Below are positions 57,220 through 64,000 of a stretch of DNA of 64,000 nt, piece after piece. Numbering within the stretch: the first letter of the stretch is position 1; each line of letters starts with the position of its first letter. Under the pieces are notes generated by a model, which saw only the letters and a program-made list of their open reading frames with translations, searched no databases and was not told the DNA's origin. The position numbers and the translations under genes were made by a program. Source of the stretch: Dokdonella sp. (lineage in GTDB: Bacteria; Pseudomonadota; Gammaproteobacteria; Xanthomonadales; Rhodanobacteraceae); assembly GCA_019634795.1 (NCBI GenBank), contig JAHCAR010000001.1, positions 62,001 through 126,000 on the forward strand. Direction: 5' to 3'.

Positions 57220-58263
57220 ATGTCTCGATCCACAGTCACTTTTCGCGATCAAACATCAGGACGGCTTACGGACCTGATGAACGACGAAGGACTGTCATGT
57301 TCTGAGACCCAAGGTCTTCTCTCGTATCTTGTCGGTGCGTTAGTAACGTACCGTGAAGAGGGAACTGAACTAAATCCTACTATCCTGATATGTGATTCAA
57401 TCCATGAAGTACTAGAAGGAATACCGGGCTCTTCTTCTTATGAGATTGGCAACACGGAATTGAACCGAAATTCTGGATCGAGAATACTCAAAGAATGCGG
57501 AATCCTAGCTATTGAGCCTTGGTTTATCTACATCGAGAGAACAGCTAGCAGCCTCAAGTTCGGAGTCGCGGCCTACCCGGTCGGACCACAATCAATTACC
57601 CTGCTCGAGGCGCTCCCGTTGCGCTCAAACGGCGTAACAATTGCCGTCAGACGAAGCGCCCAAAGCACTGTTGAAGTGCTTGGAAGCAAGGGATCTGACC
57701 TCGCCTTGGTGTTCTCAACTTCCAGAGAAACTCAGAGCGAGACAGCGAAGCAAGCAGTCGATAGATTCTCATCCAAATGCTGCACCAGCCTTCGCAACCC
57801 AGCAAATTCAGAACCTTTCCAGAAGTACTTTAGCAATTTGCTTCTGCGCGCCATCGAAAACTCTCACGGCTCCATCATGGCATGCATAAGAAGCGGAGCA
57901 ATAGAATCAATTTCAGAAATTCGAGAGCTAGTAGCTCTCTCACCCGCGTTAGATTTCTTCAAGGCATTCGTTGAGCATAGAGTCTCTCTCGGCGCTGAAA
58001 CGCTCCTTAAGCTCCAGAGCTTGGAGCGACTGCTCTGGGGTCTAGTTCAGGCCGATGGGATAGTAATCTTCTCAGATTCCGGATGCGTAACGGCATATAG
58101 AGCTTTTTTTCGACCGGCGGCAGATAGTCCAATTGAAACTGTCGTTGGTGGAGCGAGACGCAGAGCGTTCGAGGGGATCATACGACGCATTGGAGAAGAT
58201 TTTCCGGCCGCTCTCTTCCGTTCCCAAGATGGATTGACTATCTGCAGGTGCAATGATGACTGA
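57220..58263 (+). CDS. Diadenylate-cyclase-like (DisA_N fold) protein with novel N-terminal region
   Basis: 347 aa, AT-richer than the core genes. The last 130 residues follow the order of the diadenylate cyclase (DAC) domain: SHGSIMACI (H near 216), LERLLWGLVQADGIVIFSDSG with DGI at 279 where active enzymes have DGA, GGARRRAFEGIIRRIG with RRR at about 313 in place of RHR, and ALFRSQDGLTIC near 332-341. The first 200 residues match nothing I recognise and may be a sensor domain. ATG 57220 (AGGAT upstream) is chosen over GTG 57187. It overlaps the next gene by 11 bases. Expected role: making a cyclic dinucleotide or binding nucleotides in a conflict-type system. The fold call rests on motifs only. 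Confidence 0.55.
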   Translation: MSRSTVTFRDQTSGRLTDLMNDEGLSCSETQGLLSYLVGALVTYREEGTELNPTILICDSIHEVLEGIPGSSSYEIGNTELNRNSGSRILKECGILAIEPWFIYIERTASSLKFGVAAYPVGPQSITLLEALPLRSNGVTIAVRRSAQSTVEVLGSKGSDLALVFSTSRETQSETAKQAVDRFSSKCCTSLRNPANSEPFQKYFSNLLLRAIENSHGSIMACIRSGAIESISEIRELVALSPALDFFKAFVEHRVSLGAETLLKLQSLERLLWGLVQADGIVIFSDSGCVTAYRAFFRPAADSPIETVVGGARRRAFEGIIRRIGEDFPAALFRSQDGLTICRCNDD

Positions 58264-59566
58264 AGTAGTTCCATGGACCGCGACGTCGCCCGCAGTTATC
58301 GCTGATAGCGTCAGCGATCCGGCAGAAATTGCAGCAAAGGCACTTCAGCTCCGCCCTAAGGAACGCAATCAAATTGCGATGAACCTCAAGGCCGGCAATT
58401 TCGAAATCGCATCCGTATTTGTCTGGACGCGAACGATGTCATTGCTAAAAAAGCAACTGGGGTCACTCGGAAACAGCTTCATTGGCGAGCTACTCCAGCG
58501 ACCGGACATCGACGAACGAACCGATTTGGCAACAGCCGTTTCCGAAACTGAAGCCATTGCGCTCGCGCGAGACCTCGGAATTCTTACACCTCTACAAACC
58601 AAACGCCTTCTAAATTCTCAGTCTATAGTTACTCACTTCGCTGGTGGCGAACAAGAAATCGCCGACGAAGAAGAGATGACTCGCGAAGAGGCAGTGTCAT
58701 GCGTTCGAATTTGCGTTCAAGGAGTACTCGGCCACCACGAAATTCGAGCCGCAGAAGACTTTCGCGCATTCCGCCAAAAGCTGGAAACCGAAACGCTCTC
58801 ACCAAACTCTCCAGAAATCCTAAGGCTCGATGCGGCGCCGTACTTCTTTGTGCGCACCGCGGTAAGTATCATACTTTCGCTGTTTAGGGGCGCAAAAGGA
58901 GCTCAATTAGAGCATGCTGCTCGAAATGCACAGTTAATTATACCCAGGTATTGGGACCAGCTTAAAGAACCTGAGCGCTGGCAAGTCGGCCAAGCTTATG
59001 CTCAGGAGTTCAACGACGGAAGGCATGATGCCGTCAAAGCACTACATAGCGTATTGGTGGCAGTCAATGGCTTTGATTTCGTTCCCGAAAACCTAAGGTC
59101 GGCGACCTTCATCAGGGTTGCTTCCAGCGTAATCGCGGCACACCAAGGGCTCAACAACTTCTATAATGAGCCAGCCCCTATGCGAGAACTCGCAAATTTG
59201 GGGACTTCAATTCCGAATCCAGCCCTAGCTACGTGCCTGAGCGCAAGCCTTTGCGTTAAGCTCGGAAATCCGTATGGATACTCTCACGCAGCACAGTCGG
59301 ACGCAGATATGTTGTTGAGAAATATTTCGTCGGACCGCTGGATCTATTATTTCAATGGCCGCCTTGATCAGGATTTGTATATTCTGCCTAAACTTCTCTA
59401 CGACAAGCCACTAGCCCGATGGGTCGATTTCATAGATAGCATTGAGTTTGATCTGAATGAAATTAGGAACAGAACGGTCAAGAGTCTGCTTGAAGCGTCC
59501 GTCAAGAGGAAGCCGGACAAGGTAAGAGCCATTGCAATTGAAGTTTACAAATCCGCGGTAGGCTAA
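58253..59566 (+). CDS. Unrecognised protein encoded with the DAC-like gene
   Basis: 437 aa. No family recognised. Soluble, mostly helical by composition, no signal peptide and no clear membrane segment; a hydrophobic stretch FVRTAVSIILSLFRG near 205 is too short and isolated to be a sure helix. Two adjacent ATGs (58253, 58256) follow AGGTG and lie inside the end of the upstream gene, so the two proteins are translationally coupled and probably partners: signal maker with receptor or effector, or sensor with inhibitor. Base and codon use match the upstream gene and differ from the core genes, indicating joint acquisition. Confidence 0.6.
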   Translation: MMTEVVPWTATSPAVIADSVSDPAEIAAKALQLRPKERNQIAMNLKAGNFEIASVFVWTRTMSLLKKQLGSLGNSFIGELLQRPDIDERTDLATAVSETEAIALARDLGILTPLQTKRLLNSQSIVTHFAGGEQEIADEEEMTREEAVSCVRICVQGVLGHHEIRAAEDFRAFRQKLETETLSPNSPEILRLDAAPYFFVRTAVSIILSLFRGAKGAQLEHAARNAQLIIPRYWDQLKEPERWQVGQAYAQEFNDGRHDAVKALHSVLVAVNGFDFVPENLRSATFIRVASSVIAAHQGLNNFYNEPAPMRELANLGTSIPNPALATCLSASLCVKLGNPYGYSHAAQSDADMLLRNISSDRWIYYFNGRLDQDLYILPKLLYDKPLARWVDFIDSIEFDLNEIRNRTVKSLLEASVKRKPDKVRAIAIEVYKSAVG

Positions 59567-59796
59567 GCCGCAACTGCAGGCGCGCCTTCCAAACGCGATC
59601 CGCGTGGCGATCCGGGACACCCACTATTTAACCAGGAATTGCCTGATCGCAATCTCTGCCGACGCAGGTCGGTCGAAATTCGTGCTCACTGCCGCTTCAT
59701 CAGACGTTATTCGACAATTGAAAGAGCAATTTCCTGAAGCCGCCCACACTCCGTCCTCTGGGAGCCTGATTCGACGCGTATACCTGATGTGTTGAG

Positions 59797-60008
59797 TCAG
59801 GCAGGCTGCGGTCGCAAAAGCCGCTGAGCCGTCCCAATGCCCTTGAGTGCCACGATCCGGGACACCCACTATTTGACCCCCTTGAGCGAGCCCTGCCCCA
59901 TCGCTACGGCTTTCTCGAGCAAGGCCTGGGCGGAGCCAATGGCTCTCCAGTAGTTGGTTTCGGTGCCGAGCATCTGCTGATGCCATTGGCGTTCGCTTAG
60001 GCCGAGCT
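59797..60008 (-). pseudogene. RAYT 3' fragment, copy A (within a deletion derivative 59608-60060)
   Basis: Homologous to the last 55-60 codons of the RAYT at 62423 (ERQWHQQMLGTETNYWRAIGSAQALLEKAVAMGQG). Split by a 31-bp insertion at 59848-59878. The region 59608-59796 before it copies the 3' flank of the intact element, and GGAT(A/G)TCC motifs at 60028-60060 resemble its 5' flank, so this is an internally deleted element that keeps both ends. Confidence 0.8.
59848..59878. repeat. 31-bp mobile short repeat with 8-bp direct repeats
   Basis: Comparison with the intact RAYT gene shows a clean insertion of 31 bp containing CGATCCGGGACACCC, flanked by CCCTTGAG on each side (59840-59847 and 59879-59886), present once in the intact gene. 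This marks the boundaries of the short repeat scattered through 59.6-62.3 kb. Confidence 0.75.
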
Positions 60009-60114
60009 CGAAATCATGGATATCCCGCTTTTCCTTGTTTCCCGGGAATCATGGATGTCCTGCATTTCCGCGCTTCGAGATATTGGTATTACTCTGCGGG
60101 CGGAAAGACCTGGT

Positions 60115-61098
60115 CTACAAGCAACTAGCGGGCTCTCTTACCAGCTGTTCGGAAATGCGTTCTCTGAGGGTTGCCACCTCCTCTAGAAATTCGGCGCGGA
60201 GGTCGACGCGGCCAACAGATATTTTGAATGTATCCATATATAATCTGTACATTGCGACGTCCCAAGCTTGATTCTCGGGCTGCGCAATCAACTTTATGAT
60301 CTGATCATTTACCTCAGAAAATTTAGGCTGCGGAGGGACTTTTTTCGCAACGGCGTCAAATGCGCCCTTTGCTTCCGGAAAGACGGCACGCGCAGACGAA
60401 AGGACCGTCAACAATTCCGAGAGAGCTGAATTTGAAGCGGCTGCGCGAATGGAAGCTTCTTGGGCAAACTTTCGTCGATCCTTGGCGACTTCCCACGTAA
60501 GTTCATTTTCTGGCTCTTGCAATAGATCCAGTTGATAAGACTTACCGAACATTCCAATAACGAGCACTCCAAGGCCGACATCGACAGTAGTTATATATTC
60601 TGCGTCAGCGGTTCGCATTGCGTTTACTGCCGAGATCAGTTGTGAAAGCGTCGAAGTTCTAAGTTGCTGCGATCTCTCTTGACTCGCAAGGCACTCTTGA
60701 ACCTTACTGTCTGCTCTCCGCCGCATCTCCGCTTTTTCGCTGGCGTCTAGCTGCATTCGAAGTAGGTCTCGCGCAAACTTGTCTTGGACCTCTATCTGTT
60801 TCAATGAAAGTGTGTGCTGTTGAGTCTGGAGACGCTCAGACTCTTGTGCCTGCTGAGTCTGCAACTGCAAGTCGAACTCGTGTTGGCGCTCAAGCTGAGC
60901 CATCACTTGTCGATACTGCTCGGCTGACTCGGCTCCGGCCGCCTTGATTTGAGCCGATGTCGTGAAATACTGAGTAAACGAACTGACTATCGCGACAATG
61001 AATGCTGCTAACGTCGCCGCTAGTACTTCCGGCGAACGCCAGACTTGCCTTGGATCGCTGCTGCTTGGGGGTGCACTACTGTGCTCTAAAACATCCAT
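60115..61098 (-). CDS. Membrane-anchored coiled-coil protein, unknown function
   Basis: 327 aa. One N-terminal membrane helix (VLAATLAAFIVAIVSSFTQYF, about 27-47) then a long Gln/Glu-rich coiled coil at about 52-140 (EQYRQVMAQLERQHEFDLQL, QTQQAQESERLQTQQHTLS) and a helical C-terminal domain. ATG 61098 before DVLEHSSAPPSSSD is chosen; the frame runs to 61314 only through short repeats. Isolated between repeat blocks in the accessory island; base composition like the DAC-like cassette. No family recognised. Confidence 0.65.
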   Translation of the reverse strand: MDVLEHSSAPPSSSDPRQVWRSPEVLAATLAAFIVAIVSSFTQYFTTSAQIKAAGAESAEQYRQVMAQLERQHEFDLQLQTQQAQESERLQTQQHTLSLKQIEVQDKFARDLLRMQLDASEKAEMRRRADSKVQECLASQERSQQLRTSTLSQLISAVNAMRTADAEYITTVDVGLGVLVIGMFGKSYQLDLLQEPENELTWEVAKDRRKFAQEASIRAAASNSALSELLTVLSSARAVFPEAKGAFDAVAKKVPPQPKFSEVNDQIIKLIAQPENQAWDVAMYRLYMDTFKISVGRVDLRAEFLEEVATLRERISEQLVREPASCL

Positions 61099-61207
61099 AG
61101 TCGCCTCCGAGGCCAAAGGATGGACCCGTGGCTTAGTACATCCATCCTTCCGGCTGATCCTACGTCTCGAATCGCCACTTGGACAAGGGCCTGGTGCAAT
61201 CTGACCG

Positions 61208-61370
61208 CGATCCGGGACACCCGGCAATCTGGGACATCCACAATCTGGTCGATTGCCTACGGGCCCAAACCACGATCCGGGACCACGATCCGGGACACCC
61301 GAGATCCGGGACACCCACTATTTGACCGCGGACCACCTGATGGGACGATCCGGGACACCCATTATTTGAC
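61208..61370. repeat. Cluster of CGATCCGGGACACCC short repeats
   Basis: Copies or partial copies start at 61208, 61273, 61286, 61303 and 61346, several in near tandem. The stretch 61346-61466 also repeats the 3' flank of the RAYT element. They lie upstream of the coiled-coil gene and could carry its promoter, but none is recognisable. Confidence 0.75.
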
Positions 61371-61603
61371 CGGGAATCGCCTTATCGCGATCTCTGGCGG
61401 TGCAGATCGGTCGAAATTCGGGCTCACTGCCGCTTCAAGAGACGTTATTCGACAATTGAATGAGCCAGTACTGTCCGGGGAAAACCAAGTCTTGAAGATC
61501 TATTTCATTGATTTGGAGGACTTTTCGCCCGTTTTCGAAGTGTCACCGATTTCAACGTCGGTTGCGTCAGGCTGGCGGCTTCCACCCTCAGTGGGCCACA
61601 GCC

Positions 61604-61803
61604 ATGCATCAGGGTCACTTTGTCTTCTCGCAGCTCATGCAGCACTTGCCTTGGCACACCTTTCGACGTTTGGTTCGCAAGTGCGATGGCAATCGTTATG
61701 TGAAGCGGTTCTCCTGCTCCGACCGGTTTCTCTGTATGGCCTTCGCGCAACTTACCGGGCGCGAGAGCCTGCGCGATATCGAAGTGTGCCTGCGCGCACA
61801 CGC
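61604..61803 (+). pseudogene. IS4-family transposase, N-terminal fragment
   Basis: Encodes HQGHFVFSQLMQHLPWHTFR, KRFSCSDRFLCMAFAQLTGR and ESLRDIEVCLRA, the conserved N-terminal DUF4372 region of IS4-family transposases. The reading frame is broken at 61804 where two CGATCCGGGACACCC repeats begin. The DDE catalytic domain is missing, so it is a dead remnant. Confidence 0.85.
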
Positions 61804-61804
61804 G

Positions 61805-62019
61805 CGATCCGGGACACCCACTATTTCGCACGATCCGGGACACCCACTATTTGATCCGGAATCGCCTGATCGCAATCTCTGACGGCGCAGATCGGTCGAA
61901 ATTCGGGCTCACTGCCGCTTCAAGAGACGTTATTCGCCAATTGAATGAGTAATTTCCTGAAGCCGCCCACACTCCGTCCTCGGAGAGCCCGATTCAACGC
62001 GAATACTTGATGTGTTGAG
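61805..62019. repeat. Short repeats and RAYT 3' flank, copy B
   Basis: Two CGATCCGGGACACCC copies (61805, 61831) in tandem, then about 190 bp almost identical to the 3' flank of the intact RAYT (62260-62422). Confidence 0.75.
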
Positions 62020-62165
62020 TCAGGCCGGCTGCGGTCGCAATAGCCGCTGAGCCGTTCCAATGCCCTTGAGCCAGCCCTGCCCCATCGCCACGGCCTTCTC
62101 GAGCAAGGCCTGGGCCGAGCCGATGGCTCGCCAGTAGTGGGTTTCGGTGCCGAGCATCTGCTGAT
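62020..62165 (-). pseudogene. RAYT 3' fragment, copy B
   Basis: Repeats the last 48 or so codons of the RAYT gene (from MLGTETHYWRAIGSAQALLEKAVAMGQG to the stop). It is cut off at 62165, where further short repeats at 62172 and 62234 lead into the intact element. Confidence 0.8.
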
Positions 62166-62422
62166 CGAGCACGATCCGGGACACCCACTATTTGACCGGG
62201 AATCGCCTGATTGAGCGCGATCCGCGAGGAGCGCGATCCGGGACACCCACTAATTGACCGGGTATCACCTGATCGCAATCTCTGACGGTGCAGATCGGTC
62301 GAAGTTCGGACTCACTGCCGCTTCAAGAGACGTTATTCGACAATTGAATGAGCAACTTCCTGAAGCCGCCCACACTCCGTCCTCGGGGAGCCCGATTCGA
62401 CCCGGATACCTGATGTGTTGAG

Positions 62423-63406
62423 TCAGGCCGGCTGCGGTCGCAATAGCCGCTGAGCCGTTCCAATGCCCTTGAGCCAGCCCTGCCCCATGGCCACGGCTTT
62501 CTCAATCAGGGCCTGGGCGGAGCCGATCGCTCGCCAGTAGTTCGTTTCGGTGCCGAGCATCTGCTGATGCCATTGGCGCTCGCTCAGGCCGAGCTTGCGA
62601 AGGACGGGCGGTTCCGTCGCCTCGATGCGACCGCGCTTGTCGGCTCGGGTGAGTCGGGCGGTCCAGTCGATCAGGTCGAGGTAGTCTTCGGTGGTGATGG
62701 ATGCCAGACCGGGCGCCACGGCGGTCCTGATCGAGGCCAGCGGCTGTTGCGCGCAATCAGGATTCTCGCGAAGGGCCGCGATTCGATGATGGGCGCTGGT
62801 GTGGATCGAGGACTCGAGGTTCTCGGCGACACCGGCGCGGATCGGATTCAGGTCGACATAGCTCATGCAGGTGAGTACGGCGGCATCATCGAGCAAGGCT
62901 TGGCACTTGTAGCGGCCTTCCCAGAAGCGGCCGGTGCAGGCGTCTTCGCGATTGGCCCGGCGTGCGATCGGTTCGTTGAGGCTGCGCATGAACCACGCCA
63001 GGCTGCCCAGGCGTTGTCGACAGACGGCGAGACGATCGGCATTGCCCAGGAGCGTCTCTTCCTTCAGCCGGCAGCCCGCCTCATCGACTTCGCCCTCCAG
63101 CATGGCCGGGAACAGGCGAACCCACCGGCTCGCAACCTCTTCCGGGCTCCAGGCCTCCGCCGCCAGCGGATCGATCCTGAGCACGACATGCACATGGTTG
63201 CTCATTACGGCATAGGCCTGGATGCCGACGGCAAAGATTCCGGCGAGTTCGAGCAGGCGCTGCTCGACCCATTCCCGCCGATGTTCATAGGACTTTCCGT
63301 CGTACGGATCAATCCCGCACAGCCACGCCCGTCGCACGCATCGGGAGATGCAGTGGTAGAAGCCGGGCGTGTGCGGATCAACGAGGTGGCTGCGGGCAGT
63401 GGTCAT
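62423..63406 (-). CDS. REP-associated tyrosine transposase (RAYT, Y1/HUH type)
   Basis: 327 aa. N-terminal HUH single-strand nuclease domain: GFYHCISRCVRRAWLCG, catalytic Tyr-bearing helix region RREWVEQRLLELAGIFAVGI, HUH-type motif VMSNHVHVVLRID, then RFWEGRYKCQALLDDAAVLTCMSYVDLNPIRAG typical of RAYTs. The C-terminal extension carries LGLSERQWHQQMLGTETNYWRAIG. The ATG before TTARSHLVDPHTPG is chosen; the longer frame reads through the upstream repeat. It lies in a unit whose 3' side begins CGATCCGGGACACCC (62234) and 5' side ends with GGATGTCCCG (63485), i.e. inverted short motifs. Single-copy RAYTs are usually domesticated, yet deletion derivatives here suggest activity. Confidence 0.93.
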   Translation of the reverse strand: MTTARSHLVDPHTPGFYHCISRCVRRAWLCGIDPYDGKSYEHRREWVEQRLLELAGIFAVGIQAYAVMSNHVHVVLRIDPLAAEAWSPEEVASRWVRLFPAMLEGEVDEAGCRLKEETLLGNADRLAVCRQRLGSLAWFMRSLNEPIARRANREDACTGRFWEGRYKCQALLDDAAVLTCMSYVDLNPIRAGVAENLESSIHTSAHHRIAALRENPDCAQQPLASIRTAVAPGLASITTEDYLDLIDWTARLTRADKRGRIEATEPPVLRKLGLSERQWHQQMLGTETNYWRAIGSAQALIEKAVAMGQGWLKGIGTAQRLLRPQPA

Positions 63407-63440
63407 GCCTACAGGTTGGCGTCGGGGCAACGCCTTGTCT

Positions 63441-63456
63441 GTAGGAAATCTCCTAC
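63441..63456. repeat. REP-like hairpin upstream of RAYT (second copy 63653-63668)
   Basis: GTAGGAAATCTCCTAC, a perfect 6-bp inverted repeat around 4 bases, 35 bp upstream of the RAYT start. It shares the GTAGGA head with the REPs at 54.2-54.6 kb. The same hairpin recurs 212 bp away in the duplicated segment. Confidence 0.65.
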
Positions 63457-63507
63457 CCGGCGTGTAGGGAATTGCCGGAATCATGGATGTCCCGTTTCTC
63501 CCTAATT

Positions 63508-63712
63508 TCCGTCGTACGGATCGATCCCGCACAGCCACGCCCGGCGCACGCATCGGGAGATGCAATGGTAGAAGCCGGGCGTGTGCGGATCGACGAGCTG
63601 GCTGCGCGCAGTGGTCATGCCGACAGCGTGGCGTCAGGGCAACGACTTGTCTGTAGGAAATCTCCTACCCGGCGTGTAGGGAATTGCCGGAATCATGGAT
63701 GTCCCGTTTCTC
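63508..63712 (-). pseudogene. Duplicated RAYT 5' end with upstream region
   Basis: About 205 bp repeating 63299-63500 with roughly 95 percent identity: the first 37 or so codons of RAYT (start at 63618, TTARSQLVDPHTPGFYHC) plus its upstream hairpin and GGATGTCCCG motif. The fragment runs into the 5' end of the neighbouring copy and cannot encode a working enzyme. Confidence 0.8.
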
Positions 63713-63840
63713 CCTTCCGTTTCTTGCTTCTTTCCGTCCCGCTTCTTTCCCGCTTCTCCTTGGATGTCCCGCTTCTCCTCTCCGCTTCTCGTCCCGCTTC
63801 TCACCATCCCGCTTCTCACCATCCCGCTTCTCACCTCGCA
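63713..63840. repeat. Degenerate tandem repeat of TCCCGCTTCT units
   Basis: About eight irregular units of TCCCGCTTCT(C), the last three being nearly exact 15-bp repeats (CATCCCGCTTCTCAC). One unit contains GGATGTCCCG, linking it to the RAYT 5' flank. The 108 bp from 63841 to the next gene contain nothing recognisable. Confidence 0.7.
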
Positions 63841-63948
63841 GCTCGGGACGAGGGCCCTCCACGTGCTCTACGGCCGGCCAGCACGATTCCGGTCAACTGC
63901 ATTGTGCACCCGGACGTACAAGCCTTCGGGGCGGCACCCGAACCGTGC

Positions 63949-64000
63949 CTACCGGTCCAGGTCGAAGCCATCGGCGAACAGGACGTCACTGCTTGCATAT
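63949..64000 (-). CDS. C-terminal end of an exported protein with GFD tail (5' part outside window)
   Basis: Only 16 codons and a stop are inside the window: the chain ends SSDVLFADGFDLDR. The pattern matches the C-termini of the GH44, beta-helix and serine-hydrolase proteins in this window, which supports a real gene reading inward from the right edge. The rest of the protein is not visible. Confidence 0.55.
   Translation of the reverse strand, partial: YASSDVLFADGFDLDR

Noticed and set aside
59600..63840. CRISPR array
   Set aside because: Repeats are irregularly spaced, vary in length and orientation, and overlap transposase fragments; there are no unique spacers of constant size and no cas genes.

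Overview
The window is GC-rich DNA from a gammaproteobacterium, most likely of the order Lysobacterales (Xanthomonadales). The grounds are gene content (MetJ-type repressor, FadE-type acyl-CoA dehydrogenase, GTP-type PEP carboxykinase), dense GGGAAT-type intergenic repeats, REP sequences of the GTAGGAGCGGC type, and exported proteins carrying a short C-terminal F-x-x-GF(D) motif. No rRNA, tRNA or CRISPR array was seen.

Layout. 1-5.1 kb (minus): sigma factor, anti-sigma-like membrane protein, PDZ protein and a Ser/Thr kinase cut by the window edge. 5.3-15 kb (plus): an export module (HlyD-type adaptor, ABC ATPase, three FtsX/MacB permeases of which two are a tandem duplication) followed by an NtrC-type sigma-54 activator and its histidine kinase. 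The module is preceded by a near-consensus sigma-54 promoter and a perfect inverted repeat that could be the activator site, so it looks self-regulated. 15-18.2 kb: SPFH/NfeD membrane pair, gcvT and gcvH. 18.6-19.4 kb: a MetJ repressor domain fused to a histone H1-like Lys/Ala tail, downstream of a tandem array of met boxes. 19.7-24 kb: GH44 glycosidase, a YqjD/YqjE/YqjK-like operon, a TonB-like protein. 24-30 kb: GPP34 protein, serine hydrolase, LemA, M48 protease, and a sigma factor with a partner. 30-34 kb: prfC, then a sigma/anti-sigma/DUF4097 operon. 34-46 kb: pckG, TetR with an alpha/beta hydrolase, fadE with a hotdog protein, S-formylglutathione hydrolase, a nucleotide-transporter-like protein, a MOSC protein and a GMC oxidoreductase. 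46-54 kb: three exported proteins sharing the GFD motif, then a Ser/Thr kinase with its sigma factor. 54-57 kb: REP cluster and ppsA.

57-63.9 kb is an accessory island of lower GC. It holds a two-gene overlapping cassette (a diadenylate-cyclase-like protein plus an unrecognised partner), a membrane-anchored coiled-coil protein, an IS4 fragment, and a REP-associated tyrosine transposase (RAYT) surrounded by its own deletion derivatives and by about ten copies of a short repeat.

The strongest leads are the MetJ-H1 fusion with its met boxes; the DAC-like cassette; the sigma-54 controlled export module; the 284-bp IS5-type MITE, caught with an empty site and with covarying stems; the GFD motif of exported proteins; and the RAYT unit with a 31-bp insertion flanked by 8-bp direct repeats.
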